This document shows positions 1 through 8,574 of a stretch of 64,000 nucleotides of DNA, one piece after another. The DNA comes from JARRKC01 sp037388505 (GTDB lineage Bacteria > Acidobacteriota > UBA6911 > RPQK01 > JAPXNP01), in NCBI GenBank assembly GCA_037388505.1, contig JARRKC010000012.1, forward strand, positions 32,870 to 96,869. The letters run 5' to 3'. The notes below the pieces were generated by a model. The model was given only the letters and a program-made list of their open reading frames with translations. It was not told the DNA's origin and made no database searches. Every line of letters begins with the position of its first letter. The first letter of the stretch is position 1. Both the position numbers and the translations under genes were made by a program.

Positions 1-1
1 G

Positions 2-1177
2 CTGGCTCCTTCGGAACCTCCAGGCGGCAACATGAATCCGATGATGCGCAGCCAGGCTCCTCAGGAGCCGAAGGGTGACATCGGGGCCCTGATGGCCGGA
101 ATCGGCATCAACTGGAACTCTGCCCGCGTTGTCTGGGACACCTACAATCCGCATCCTGATCTGGCCAGTCTTCCGCCCGAAGTGATCTTCGTCGGCAAAG
201 GAAATGAGAATGCCGAGGCTTTCAATACGAAGGCGGCGGAGTCGGCGCCATTGCAGGAACTCGTCCTTCTGTACCCGGGGGCCTTTCAGAAGGCGGTCGA
301 CACGAAGCTGAATTTCATCCCGCTCGTCGAAACCGGCAAGGTGTCCGGGGCTTTTCAGTACTCTCAGTTGCTACAGCGCAACTTCTTCGGAACGCAGTTG
401 AATCGTAACCTTCGGCACATTCCGGATGACGCCGTCTTCACGATCGCGGCGGAGGTTCGCGGAGCCGCCCCCAGCGCGGAATCGGAAGCTGAGGATCCCG
501 CCGCGAAACAAGACTCCAAAACCGACTCAGGCGACTCCAGGCAGGCGGAGAAAGCGACGGCCAAGCCGATTCACGTCATTGCGATTGCGGACGTGGATTT
601 CATCTCGCAGCAGTTCTTCGACCTTCGTGCTCAAGGCCCGAAGAACTTGAATTTCGACAATGTCTCGTTCTTCCTCAACTGCATGGACGTCCTGACGGGG
701 GACCCGTCGTTCATCGCATTGCGCAGCAAGCGGGTCAAGCACCGGACGCTGGAGAGAGTCGAGGAACAGACGCGGGCCTTTATCACCCAGCGGATCAAAG
801 AGGAGAAGCAGGCCGAGAACGACGCCGACGCGGCGCTCAAAGAGGCCCAGGCGGCCCTCGATCGTAAAGTCGCCGAAGTGCGGCAGCGTTCGGACCTTTC
901 CGATCAGACCAAACAGATGATGGCCCGCAACCTCCAGGAATCGGAAAACCGGAAATTCGAGGTCCTCAAGGCCAACATCGAGTCGGCCAAGGAGGCCAAG
1001 ATTCATGCCGGCCGGGAGAAGACCGAGGAGCAAACCCGTCGAATTCAGAACGGCATTCGGACGTTTGCCGTGCTGTTTCCGCCGATTCCGGTCTTTCTGC
1101 TCGGTGTCTGGATATTTCTGAAGAGACAACGGCGCGAGCGCGAAGGCGCGGCGGCCGCACGACGACTGAGGTCATGA
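2..1177 (+). CDS. Gld-type ABC transporter auxiliary protein, 5' partial
   Basis: The reading frame is open to the left edge of the window, so the ATG at 32 is probably internal and the gene begins upstream. The visible part resembles the C-terminal half of GldG-type auxiliary proteins of uncharacterised ABC transporters. It has a beta-rich segment (IAIADVDFISQQFFDLR, then NVSFFLNCMDVLTGDPSF), a charged Ala/Glu/Lys-rich coiled coil of about 100 residues, and a single C-terminal membrane segment (about 342-360 counted from Met32) followed by a basic tail. Residues about 145-175 are a Ser/Glu/Lys-rich linker. It overlaps the next gene by ATGA, and the DUF4340 neighbour is the usual partner of this family. 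The ATPase and permease would be expected upstream, outside the window. The family call rests on motif pattern and context, not on a search. Confidence 0.7.
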   Translation: MAPSEPPGGNMNPMMRSQAPQEPKGDIGALMAGIGINWNSARVVWDTYNPHPDLASLPPEVIFVGKGNENAEAFNTKAAESAPLQELVLLYPGAFQKAVDTKLNFIPLVETGKVSGAFQYSQLLQRNFFGTQLNRNLRHIPDDAVFTIAAEVRGAAPSAESEAEDPAAKQDSKTDSGDSRQAEKATAKPIHVIAIADVDFISQQFFDLRAQGPKNLNFDNVSFFLNCMDVLTGDPSFIALRSKRVKHRTLERVEEQTRAFITQRIKEEKQAENDADAALKEAQAALDRKVAEVRQRSDLSDQTKQMMARNLQESENRKFEVLKANIESAKEAKIHAGREKTEEQTRRIQNGIRTFAVLFPPIPVFLLGVWIFLKRQRREREGAAAARRLRS

Positions 1178-2499
1178 TCATGAGCGAAACGAGAAAAACC
1201 CTGATCATCGGAGGTGCAGGGCTCCTGCTGCTGGTAGTGGCGTTCGCCACCGTCCCGCGTCCTTCCACTCCGGATGATTTCAGCGATCGCGGGGAGGCAT
1301 TCTTCCCCGGTTTCAGCGATCCGAACGCAGCTACGACCCTCGAGGTGGTGGATTTCAGCGAAGAGACGGCGGCCGCCCGGCCTTTCAAGGTGACCTTTCA
1401 CGACGGCCGCTGGACGATCCCTTCGCATTTCGACTATCCGGCCGACGGCAAGGATCGTCTGGCCAAAACGGCGGCGGGGCTCATCGGTCTGAAGAAGGAC
1501 GACTTCCGTTCGAGCAACCTGGCGGACCAGGAAGCCTGTGGAGTTATCGACCCTTTGGACGAAAAAGCTTCTTCGCTCAAGGGCCGGGGCAAGCGGGTCA
1601 CGATCAAGGACAAGAACGGCCAGATTTTGGCCGATCTCATCTTCGGGAAAAAGCTCGACGGGCATCCCGACTATCGATTCGTCCGCGTTCCCGGACAGAA
1701 TCGGATCTACGTGACTCATTCCGACCTCGACATCTCGACGAAATTCACCGACTGGATCGAAAAGGATCTCCTTTTGATCGATCCGGAGAAGATTCAACAG
1801 GTGACTCTTCGAGACTATTCGGTCGACACGAGAAGGGGCACGATCGACCAACATGATGTTCTGGAACTGACACGAAACGGCGGGAAATGGACGGCCAACC
1901 GGATGCGGGGCAATCAGGAAGTGGACTCTGCAAAGATGAGTCAGCTGACGAGGGCTATCGATGGTCTGACGATCGTCGATGTGCGAACCAAGCCGCCCGG
2001 ATTGACGGAGGATCTGAAGCGTTCGGGAGGAAAGGTGCCACTGTCCAGAGAGAACGCCGTTGCGCTCCAGACCGAGGGCTACTACTTCACTCGGGACGGA
2101 AACCTCGTCTCGAACGAAGGAGAGCTCGAGGTCGCCTCGGCTGAGGGGATTCGATATCTGCTGCGTTTTGGTGAGGTCGTGGCCGGCTCCGCCGACGAGT
2201 CGAATTCCAGTGGGGAGCAGGGGGCCCCGGCCGCGAAGAGCAAGTCCGAGAACCGCTATCTGTTCATTACCACCTCTTTTGACAAGAGCCTGCTCGACAA
2301 AGAGCCGCCCCAGGCCAGAGACCGCTCCTTCGAGAAGAAGTCCAAAGACAAATGGACGGACCAGGATCGAGAAAACCAGGCCATCCAGGCGAAGCACGAT
2401 GCCTGGGAGAAGAAGCTCGAGGATGGCCGCAAGAAGGCCCAGGAGCTCAATGAGCGGTTTGCCGGCTGGTATTACGTGATCTCAGGCGATTCGATCTGA
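1174..2499 (+). CDS. DUF4340 domain protein
   Basis: This 441-residue protein has one N-terminal membrane anchor (about residues 9-27) and a large extracytoplasmic part. The segment VTFHDGRWTIPSHFDYPADG and the later LADLIFGKK and RYLLRFGE elements match the repeated beta modules of DUF4340 proteins, which accompany GldF/GldG-type ABC transporters. Its start overlaps the previous stop (ATGA), so the two genes are translationally coupled. A second ATG six bases downstream (1180) is also possible. The C-terminal 80 residues are highly charged and rich in Lys/Glu. The molecular function of DUF4340 is not established. A structural role in the transporter complex is inferred from gene order. Confidence 0.75.
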   Translation: MIMSETRKTLIIGGAGLLLLVVAFATVPRPSTPDDFSDRGEAFFPGFSDPNAATTLEVVDFSEETAAARPFKVTFHDGRWTIPSHFDYPADGKDRLAKTAAGLIGLKKDDFRSSNLADQEACGVIDPLDEKASSLKGRGKRVTIKDKNGQILADLIFGKKLDGHPDYRFVRVPGQNRIYVTHSDLDISTKFTDWIEKDLLLIDPEKIQQVTLRDYSVDTRRGTIDQHDVLELTRNGGKWTANRMRGNQEVDSAKMSQLTRAIDGLTIVDVRTKPPGLTEDLKRSGGKVPLSRENAVALQTEGYYFTRDGNLVSNEGELEVASAEGIRYLLRFGEVVAGSADESNSSGEQGAPAAKSKSENRYLFITTSFDKSLLDKEPPQARDRSFEKKSKDKWTDQDRENQAIQAKHDAWEKKLEDGRKKAQELNERFAGWYYVISGDSI

Positions 2500-2789
2500 T
2501 CAAGGCGAAGAAATCCTGACGGCTTATCGTTCCTGGTTTCACGTTTCACGTTCCAGGTTCGGGGAATCCCGCCTTGTGGGACTCTGGATCGATGTGGTGT
2601 GGGCCGACACCCAGGATTCCGCTTGTCGGCTCCATCCTGGGCTACACACCTGCCGTCCCGCGGAGCGGGACTTCCGACACCAGATACCCGTCTGGCCCGA
2701 CAACCGACTCCCGACTCCCGGCACCCGGCACCCGTTCACCCGGCACCCAACACGAGGAACTTGGCACGTAAAACCGGCAACGCCGAATC
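2500..2789. repeat. gene-free low-complexity island
   Basis: No gene is seen here. The segment holds degenerate short tandem units: a 7-bp unit (TTTCACG, twice, around 2537-2551) framed by CCTGG and CCAGG, and a series built on CCCGGCA and CCCGACT around 2695-2755. The TTTCACG unit recurs at 10349-10376. Small open frames across it are made of these repeats and have no support as genes. Confidence 0.6.
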
Positions 2790-3153
2790 CTACAAGCTCG
2801 CGATCGCTTCCGGAGCGCTGTCCTTCGGCTTGACCTTGTAGTGCACGTCCACGATCGTTCCGTTCTCGTCGATCACGAAGTGGCTGCGGACGATCCCCAT
2901 GTACTTTCTGCCGTACATCGATTTTTCGCCCCAGGCTCCGTAGGCGGTGGCAATACTGTGATCAGCGTCGACGAGCAGGCTGAAGATCCCGGAACGAGCA
3001 GGCCTGGGTCGTACATCCGCTCGTGTTGTCCTTGGGGTAGAAGTAGAGAACGACCTTCTTCCCTTTGAAGTCGCCCAGCCTGACCTTCCGGCTCTGATCG
3101 TCCAGAGCCTCGAACTCCGGTGCTTTGTCTCCCGGCTTCAACGTCTTGCTCAT
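2790..3153 (-). pseudogene. bcp: peroxiredoxin (BCP/PrxQ type) with internal deletion and frameshift
   Basis: The N-terminal part starts at ATG 3153 behind an AGGGGG ribosome site. It encodes the thioredoxin-fold start of a BCP/PrxQ peroxiredoxin, with the peroxidatic and resolving cysteines in SGCTTQAC. Just after FRD the frame breaks. A second frame begins FSLLVDADHSIATAYGAWGE and continues through YMGIVRSHFVIDENG to a TAG at 2790. Both halves match the family, but about 35 residues normally found between them (the strand and helix after FRD) are absent and the join is out of frame. The coding length is about 120 codons against a usual 150-160. Either the gene is dead or the assembly lost a piece here. 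If expressed, only a 63-residue product would result. Confidence 0.8.
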
Positions 3154-3339
3154 GGTGGACCCCCTTTTGGAGCATTCTCGATGTCCGATTTACAGTTTCG
3201 ATTCGTGTGGCGCGTGCCTTTCGAACTATCTGTACGAAGGATATATGGACAAAGATTCACTATTGTCTAGAGTGTGTCCAATAAAACCGAAAGAGCTCTT
3301 CACTCTGTCGAAAGTCGGCAATCGAGAAATGCAGATGCC

Positions 3340-4209
3340 TCAGATCTCCAGTTCGTCCTGGATGATCTCCCGGTAGCCCTCCCGGAAAGTCGGGTAGAGA
3401 AACCGATATCCGGAGGCCTTCAGGCATGCGTTGGAGCATCGCTTGTTTCCCCATCGACTGCGGGCCTCGGGAGGCAGAGGAGGCGCCGATGGGACGCCGA
3501 GTGCGGCCGCGAGCCAGTGGGCCAGCTCTCGTCGGTCGACCGGTTCGTCGTCGGATGCCACGTAGAGATCCCGGGGCGATTCGAGTGCCAGAAGATGCTC
3601 GAGGACGGCCGCACAGTCCTCGACGTGGATGCGGTTGCTGAAGACCGGCGGACCCTCGGCCCAGGTCGGCTCGCCTCGGGCAATCATACGGAGCAGGCGG
3701 AGCCTCCCGGGCCCGTAGATCCCGGAGAATCGCACGACCGTGGTCGGAAACGGAGCCGACAGTGCGAGACTCTCCCCCTCCAGCAGAATGCGACCGGCAG
3801 ATCCGTTCGGCGCAGCCGGCGTTTCCTCATTGACCCAGGAGCCGTCGGTTTGCGCATAAACCCCCGTGCTCGAAGCGAACAGGAGCCGGGCCGGGCCGGT
3901 TCTCCGGGCCGTCAAAGCCTCGATCAGATGAGCGAGGGCGTCGACGCGAGCGCGTCGATACGCTGCATCCGTTCCTTCTTTGCTGGACAGGAGGTAGACG
4001 ACGTGGTCGATTCTTTCCGGGAGTCGGGCCGGATCGAGAGAATCGCCGAGGTCTGCGGTTATGATCTCGACCCCGTCGGGGGGGCTTGCGGGAGTGCGCT
4101 TGAGTCCCCAGATCCGGTGACCCCGCTCGACGAGGCGACGCCCCAGAGCCCGACCGACGAATCCATAGCCGGCGATCAGAATGTTCCTCGGCGTGGTCAG
4201 TCGGTGCAC
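3340..4209 (-). CDS. SDR-family NAD(P)-binding protein (YeeZ-like)
   Basis: The 289-residue protein begins with the Rossmann signature ILIAGYGFVGRALG, followed by RG at the end of the second strand and a DHVVYLLSS segment, as in extended short-chain dehydrogenases. The conserved substrate-loop text ASSTGVYAQTDGSWVNEETP is present, but the usual YxxxK catalytic pair is replaced (around NGSAGRILLEGE). This places it near YeeZ-like proteins and makes ordinary oxidoreductase activity doubtful. I chose GTG 4209 because AGGAGAG lies eight bases upstream and it sits 13 bases after the MerR stop. A longer frame to 4317 would overlap that gene by almost 100 bases. It forms an operon with the B12-binding regulator. 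The last residues (ELEI) and stop lie at the edge of a GAGATTT-type intergenic repeat. Confidence 0.75.
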   Translation of the reverse strand: MHRLTTPRNILIAGYGFVGRALGRRLVERGHRIWGLKRTPASPPDGVEIITADLGDSLDPARLPERIDHVVYLLSSKEGTDAAYRRARVDALAHLIEALTARRTGPARLLFASSTGVYAQTDGSWVNEETPAAPNGSAGRILLEGESLALSAPFPTTVVRFSGIYGPGRLRLLRMIARGEPTWAEGPPVFSNRIHVEDCAAVLEHLLALESPRDLYVASDDEPVDRRELAHWLAAALGVPSAPPLPPEARSRWGNKRCSNACLKASGYRFLYPTFREGYREIIQDELEI

Positions 4210-4222
4210 CCTTTTCGCTCTC

Positions 4223-5194
4223 CTAACGGCGCAGGTCACGGAGAACGGATCGGAAACTGCGGATATCGGAGACCGGGATGGCCGACACTCGATGCAGAGC
4301 GGATTGATATCGGGCACTCGATCGTCCGCCGACGATCAGGTGAACGCTGCGCCCGAGCAAACGACGCAAGCGGACCAGGTCCCGCTCCAGGTGTGGGTCG
4401 TCGCCCGGATAGACCAGGCTCAGCCCGATGGCGCGCGCCGCGGTCTTCCGCGCTGCTGCGGCCAGTTCCTCAGCGGGGAGGTTGGCGCCGAGAAAGGTGA
4501 CGCGCCATCCCTCGGATGCAGCCGTCGCGGCGGCGATCAACGCGCCCAGTTCGTGGTGTTGGCGGATCGGTGTGCCGACCACCATCGGGGGAGCGTTGTC
4601 GGCGGCAGCGAAGGAGAGTCGGACCGTGTTCAGAAACGAACTGATGACGCCGGACGCCATGTGTTCGTGAACGATCCTCAGGTCCCCCTCCTCCCAGAGA
4701 CGACCGATCTTCTCGAGAAGGGGCACGAGCACCTCCTCGAGCAGCTTCGGATGGCTGAGGTCGACGGCCGCCCGGTCGAGCTGGAACTGGAGTTCCTGCG
4801 TGTTGAGGTTCTCGATCGCCGAAAGACATCCCGAGAGGTGGGACTCGCTGTCGGCGTCTTCCGACGCGCCCGATCGATGTAGGCCTCTGGGCGCGCGAGC
4901 CAGTGCCGCCTGATCGGCGGCGACCAAGAGACGCAATTCGTCGATGGACAGCGCGCTGATCTGTCCGATCTGGCGTCCGGCCATGGTCGCCTGACGAAGG
5001 AGCAGAAGGCGTTCCACATCCTCATCGGAGTAGCTCCGACGATTCGTGGACGTCCGGGACGGTTGGATCGCCCCGTAGCGGCGCTCCCAAGCTCGGATCA
5101 CGTCCGGCTTGAGGCCGGTCCTCCGGGAGACGACGCCGATCGAGTGCTGAGTCAGTCTTCGGGGTGGGCTTCCCTCGATCCTCGCTTCGTTCAC
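4223..5194 (-). CDS. MerR-family regulator with B12-binding domain (CarH/LitR-like)
   Basis: The protein of 323 residues carries an N-terminal MerR winged helix (IGVVSRRTGLKPDVIRAWERRYG) and a C-terminal cobalamin-binding module. The four-helix part has WEEGDLRIVHEHMAS near residue 166, matching the W-x9-E-H signature of CarH photoreceptors. A histidine in QHHELG near residue 212 sits where CarH has the lower axial ligand motif (E/D-x-H-x-x-G), although the acidic residue is Gln here. The family uses adenosylcobalamin to sense light, and as a dark tetramer represses its own operon and often carotenoid genes. Here the only partner is the SDR gene downstream. The start is a GTG. Light sensing is inferred from the motifs. 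B12-independent homologues exist, but they usually lack the axial histidine. Confidence 0.82.
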   Translation of the reverse strand: MNEARIEGSPPRRLTQHSIGVVSRRTGLKPDVIRAWERRYGAIQPSRTSTNRRSYSDEDVERLLLLRQATMAGRQIGQISALSIDELRLLVAADQAALARAPRGLHRSGASEDADSESHLSGCLSAIENLNTQELQFQLDRAAVDLSHPKLLEEVLVPLLEKIGRLWEEGDLRIVHEHMASGVISSFLNTVRLSFAAADNAPPMVVGTPIRQHHELGALIAAATAASEGWRVTFLGANLPAEELAAAARKTAARAIGLSLVYPGDDPHLERDLVRLRRLLGRSVHLIVGGRSSARYQSALHRVSAIPVSDIRSFRSVLRDLRR

Positions 5195-5224
5195 GGACTC
5201 AGCTTAATCAACCTGTCCATGAAG

Positions 5225-5264
5225 TGTCAATCTCCTGAATGTACAAGTCTAGGATTAGTCTAGG
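5225..5264 (-). promoter_or_regulatory. candidate promoter and direct-repeat operator of the CarH-like gene
   Basis: On the minus strand a perfect TTGACA (5225-5230) lies about 30 bases before the GTG start. Just upstream are two 8-bp copies (AGTCTAGG on the plus strand, 5246-5253 and 5257-5264) with an exact 11-bp period, and a TGTACA at 5240-5245. CarH-type repressors are known to bind 11-bp direct repeats overlapping promoters. The -10 match is weak (TTAAGC with a 17-bp spacer), and the implied transcript would have almost no leader. Confidence 0.45.
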
Positions 5265-5398
5265 GCATGGTCTTGGATGAACGGCGCTCCATCCGGGCCG
5301 GACTTGCACTCATCGGTGTAGTTGACCAACATATCTAACTGGTTTACTGCTTCCGGCACCCAAGACGGGCCGGGCGGGATCGAAGCAACCGGTGCACC

Positions 5399-7348
5399 AT
5401 GCCATTCAGACTTCAGCCCTGGCTACGGCATGCCCTATTCATCGCTCTGCTCCTTGCGATCAGCGGGGTTCTCTTTCGCGGCTCCCTCGAGCAGGGGATG
5501 GAGATGGATGAGATCTCCCGGGTCATCAACGTCATCCCGATCCTCAACCAGAACGCCGAGCCGCTTCCACCGGTGGTGTACAGCGTCGAGATCCTGGGCC
5601 GTCGCGTTCCGGTGATGTTCAAGCAGTACATTTCCTCCGCTTATCTACTCCGGTTCCTTCCTCTGGCCTTCTTTGACGACTACCTCTTCGGGATTCGATT
5701 TCTCCACTGGTTCTACTTCGTATTGTCCATCAGCGCGTTCTACCTCGTGCTCTCCAGGTTCAACACCTATCTCGCCGCGTTCGGGGCCCTTCTGATCGTC
5801 ACGTCGCCTCTCTACTATCCCGAAGTGCGGATCAGCTTCGCCGATTCGCTGCAAATCCTGTATCTGAGCCTGGCGGGCGTTTTTTTCGAGCGGTTCTTTC
5901 GGCGCGGGCAGAGAAAGCGGGACCTTTTCGTCGGTTTTCTGTTGCTGTTCGGTTGCGCCAACCAGATGTTCTATTTCTGCTGGGTCATCGCCGGACTGTT
6001 GGCCGTAGGGACGATTCTATATCCTCGAATGACGCTTCGCTGCTTCTGTCCGTTGCCCCGAAGCGTGACCGTTCTGCTGGCCCTGATGTTGGGATTGGCG
6101 AACTTCGTCATCTACAACGTGAGCCAGGGCTTTCCGACGTTTGCCGAGCTGATCAAACGGCGGTTTCATCCCGCCGCGACGAACACCGTTGCGGGAGACG
6201 GACACCTCTTGGACATGTTCGCCAACGATCTGGGACGCAAGCTGTATCAGTTGCCACGTTACTTCGACGCTCCTCAGCTCTACACGATCATCTATGGGCT
6301 GGTCTTGCTCGTGACGGTCGTCTTCGCCGTCCATCTCATGAAGAGGGGACGGTTGTGGGCAAAGCGGATCTGCTTCGCGCCCGGTCTCGCCACACTGGTC
6401 ATTCTGTTTCTCATCCTGATCAGCCCGAGCACGACCCGGGTGGGGCACTACGTGTACATCGTCCCGTTCCTGCAGTTGAGCGCTCTGGCGGCCCTGCTCG
6501 GCCTCGGCCAGATGTTCACTGCAAGGCCGTTCGCGCGGAGAATGACCGTCTTCCTGCTCGCCGGAGCGCTGGTGACCGTGAATTTCGTCCAAAGCAACCG
6601 GGTGATCTCCGCGACGAATCGGAGCGGCGGACGCCATCTCTTCAGTCCGGCCATCTTCGATTTCGTTCGCTATCTGAACGAACATTCGATTGATTCTCAA
6701 GACGTTCTCTTCACGGTCTGGGGACTTCATCTGCAGCCCTATTTTCTGAATCGCGGTCAGTTCCGGATCCGACAGGTCGTCTATCAGCTGATCTTGAGAA
6801 AGACGGCGGCGGAGCGGGAAGCGTATCTCGAGCATCTCTTCAGTTCCTATCACGGACTGCCCGTCCAGGGAGATGCACTCTACCTCCCCGTGACTGCAAC
6901 CTACCGCAGCGACATTCGCGATGAGTTGCTCGATTTTCTCCACAGCCGCCACGCGAAGCTGACTCTCGAGGAGACCTTTCGAGAACGAAACCAGGATCCC
7001 GCCATTCTCCTCTACCGACTCGACTCGGCGCGGGAATTTGTCCGGCAGCAAACCGAGCCGATTCGCTCCGCGCCGTTGCTGGAGAGTCTTCACATCTCGC
7101 GCTTTGGCCCCCAGCGCGTGGCTGCAGGGAGAGAGGCCGACCTGCCGATGTGGTTCATCGCGACGGGCCTGACTCCTACGACACGAGTCGTCCTGGATGG
7201 AGTGCTCCTGGACACGATTTACGGCGTGGACCATTGCACGGCACTGGTACCACGCCGCGCGCTCGCCACACCCGGGCAGCTCTCCCTCTTTCTCTTCAAT
7301 CGGACCGGCCAGGGACGTTCATTGGCGGTAGAACTGGAGGTCAGATGA
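5399..7348 (+). CDS. polytopic membrane protein, GT-C (ArnT/PMT-like) glycosyltransferase candidate
   Basis: The 649-residue protein has a single early membrane segment, then the acidic motif GMEMDEISR in the first extracytoplasmic loop, then about ten further hydrophobic segments up to residue 410. A soluble C-terminal domain of about 240 residues follows. An acidic pair in the first loop plus this layout is typical of GT-C enzymes that move sugars from lipid carriers. No specific family could be assigned by eye. The gene overlaps the next one by ATGA, and that protein has a similar architecture, so the two probably act together on a surface glycan or glycoprotein. The start ATG follows a weak purine-rich stretch. 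Confidence 0.6.
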   Translation: MPFRLQPWLRHALFIALLLAISGVLFRGSLEQGMEMDEISRVINVIPILNQNAEPLPPVVYSVEILGRRVPVMFKQYISSAYLLRFLPLAFFDDYLFGIRFLHWFYFVLSISAFYLVLSRFNTYLAAFGALLIVTSPLYYPEVRISFADSLQILYLSLAGVFFERFFRRGQRKRDLFVGFLLLFGCANQMFYFCWVIAGLLAVGTILYPRMTLRCFCPLPRSVTVLLALMLGLANFVIYNVSQGFPTFAELIKRRFHPAATNTVAGDGHLLDMFANDLGRKLYQLPRYFDAPQLYTIIYGLVLLVTVVFAVHLMKRGRLWAKRICFAPGLATLVILFLILISPSTTRVGHYVYIVPFLQLSALAALLGLGQMFTARPFARRMTVFLLAGALVTVNFVQSNRVISATNRSGGRHLFSPAIFDFVRYLNEHSIDSQDVLFTVWGLHLQPYFLNRGQFRIRQVVYQLILRKTAAEREAYLEHLFSSYHGLPVQGDALYLPVTATYRSDIRDELLDFLHSRHAKLTLEETFRERNQDPAILLYRLDSAREFVRQQTEPIRSAPLLESLHISRFGPQRVAAGREADLPMWFIATGLTPTTRVVLDGVLLDTIYGVDHCTALVPRRALATPGQLSLFLFNRTGQGRSLAVELEVR

Positions 7349-8574
7349 ACCAGGCGGACTCCCGAGGAATGGATGGTGCGCGGATCGTCGATTGTTGTCA
7401 GGACTCGGTCGAATCCGTGAGCCACGAAGCTCTGGAAGAACCACGAGCGCTCCCGCCACATGTCGCCGGACGACGGCAGTGGCTCATGGCGGTCGCCCTG
7501 TTCTGTCTGGTGACCGTCGCGTACACCTATCCGCTGATCCTGCAGGCCCGCCAGGCGACCCTGCAGTTGGGCTTGAACTATGTCGTGATGGCCAATGCCA
7601 AGGTCATCGGCGATCAGCTATCGACGGGATCTTCGCCGCTCCAGACCGATCGGATTCTCGCGCCGGCGGGTTACACTATCCACGAGGGTTTCCTGCCGAG
7701 CCTCATGGTCTACGCGCTCGGACTGGGACGAGATTTTCTGGTCGGTCTCAACTTGTCCTTGCTGATCTCCTTCGTTCTCGCCTCTCTCGGCGCGTGGGCC
7801 CTGGCCTTCACGTTGACCGGATCGAACATCGGAGCAACGGCGGCCGGGCTGTTCTTCGGATTTTGTGCGATGCACTACGCCAACTATCCGCTCTATCCCA
7901 TCGTGCACATCGAGTGGATACCCTGGCATCTCTACGCCCATGTGCGCTACTTGGGCTCGGGTCGCAGAAGGTTTCTGGCCTTGGCGGCGCTGTCCTTGAT
8001 CGCTGCTTCCCTCAGCTCCTGGTACTTCACGGTATTCCTGCTGTTGACCGGATCGGTGGTGACGCTCTTCTACCTGCGGTCCGAGCGAGGATGGCGCCGG
8101 GCCGGAGGTTATCTGGCTGCAGTAGGCGCGTCCTGCCTTGTGCTCATCCCGTTCACACCGGTCGTTCTGCTCGGTCGCCAGGGTCTCGATGCCGGCGGGT
8201 TTCGATTCGTCGTTGACGGCTCGGCCGATCTGTTGTCTCTGATCGTCCCTCCCTGGTACCACTGGTTGTTCGGAGCTCCCGTCTGGAGAATGGAAGCGAA
8301 CTGGTTGGGCAATGCGAGTCTGCGCGCCAACTATCTCGGCACCGCCTCTTTGGTGCTGGCCGTCTGGGGATTGGTCGCGGGTCGCGGTATCTCGATTTGG
8401 CTTCGTCGCTCACTGTGGGTGATCGGCGCTGCAGGCTTGGTTCTCGCACTGGGTCCTTTTCTCGCCGTCGGCGGCCTCGGGGGCTGGTCCGTCGGCGAGC
8501 CAATCGAATCCATCCGCGCGCTCCGACTTCCGTACTACTGGTTGGCCGATCTCTTTCCCTTCAGCGTGACGTGA
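7345..8574 (+). CDS. polytopic membrane protein, N-terminal part of a gene split by TGA
   Basis: The ATG at 7345 overlaps the previous stop (ATGA). A longer frame from 7150 lies inside the previous gene and is rejected. The product has a cytoplasmic N-terminus of about 45 residues, then at least nine hydrophobic segments (for example LMAVALFCLVTVAYTYPLIL), resembling YfhO/GT-C type membrane proteins. Translation ends at a TGA (8572-8574) in the middle of the fold, right after LADLFPFSVT. The same frame then continues without interruption for 345 codons, beginning ATARYVLLVILVLSV, which reads as the next membrane segment. The two pieces are therefore best seen as one gene of about 755 codons carrying a nonsense change or a sequencing error. 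Changing TGA to CGA would give an Arg before the helix, as often seen in such proteins. Confidence 0.6.
   Translation: MNQADSRGMDGARIVDCCQDSVESVSHEALEEPRALPPHVAGRRQWLMAVALFCLVTVAYTYPLILQARQATLQLGLNYVVMANAKVIGDQLSTGSSPLQTDRILAPAGYTIHEGFLPSLMVYALGLGRDFLVGLNLSLLISFVLASLGAWALAFTLTGSNIGATAAGLFFGFCAMHYANYPLYPIVHIEWIPWHLYAHVRYLGSGRRRFLALAALSLIAASLSSWYFTVFLLLTGSVVTLFYLRSERGWRRAGGYLAAVGASCLVLIPFTPVVLLGRQGLDAGGFRFVVDGSADLLSLIVPPWYHWLFGAPVWRMEANWLGNASLRANYLGTASLVLAVWGLVAGRGISIWLRRSLWVIGAAGLVLALGPFLAVGGLGGWSVGEPIESIRALRLPYYWLADLFPFSVT

Noticed and set aside
1045..2397. Minus-strand frame of 450 codons opposite the DUF4340 gene
   Set aside because: Antisense shadow. Its translation is rich in Arg and Leu without domain features, and it has no start context.
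3274..4500. Plus-strand frame of 408 codons
   Set aside because: It runs opposite both the SDR and the MerR genes, which have clear motifs on the minus strand.
8572..8574. TGA as selenocysteine codon
   Set aside because: No redox motif surrounds it, the position is the start of a membrane helix, and no selenoprotein insertion element or sel gene is evident. A point change from CGA is simpler.
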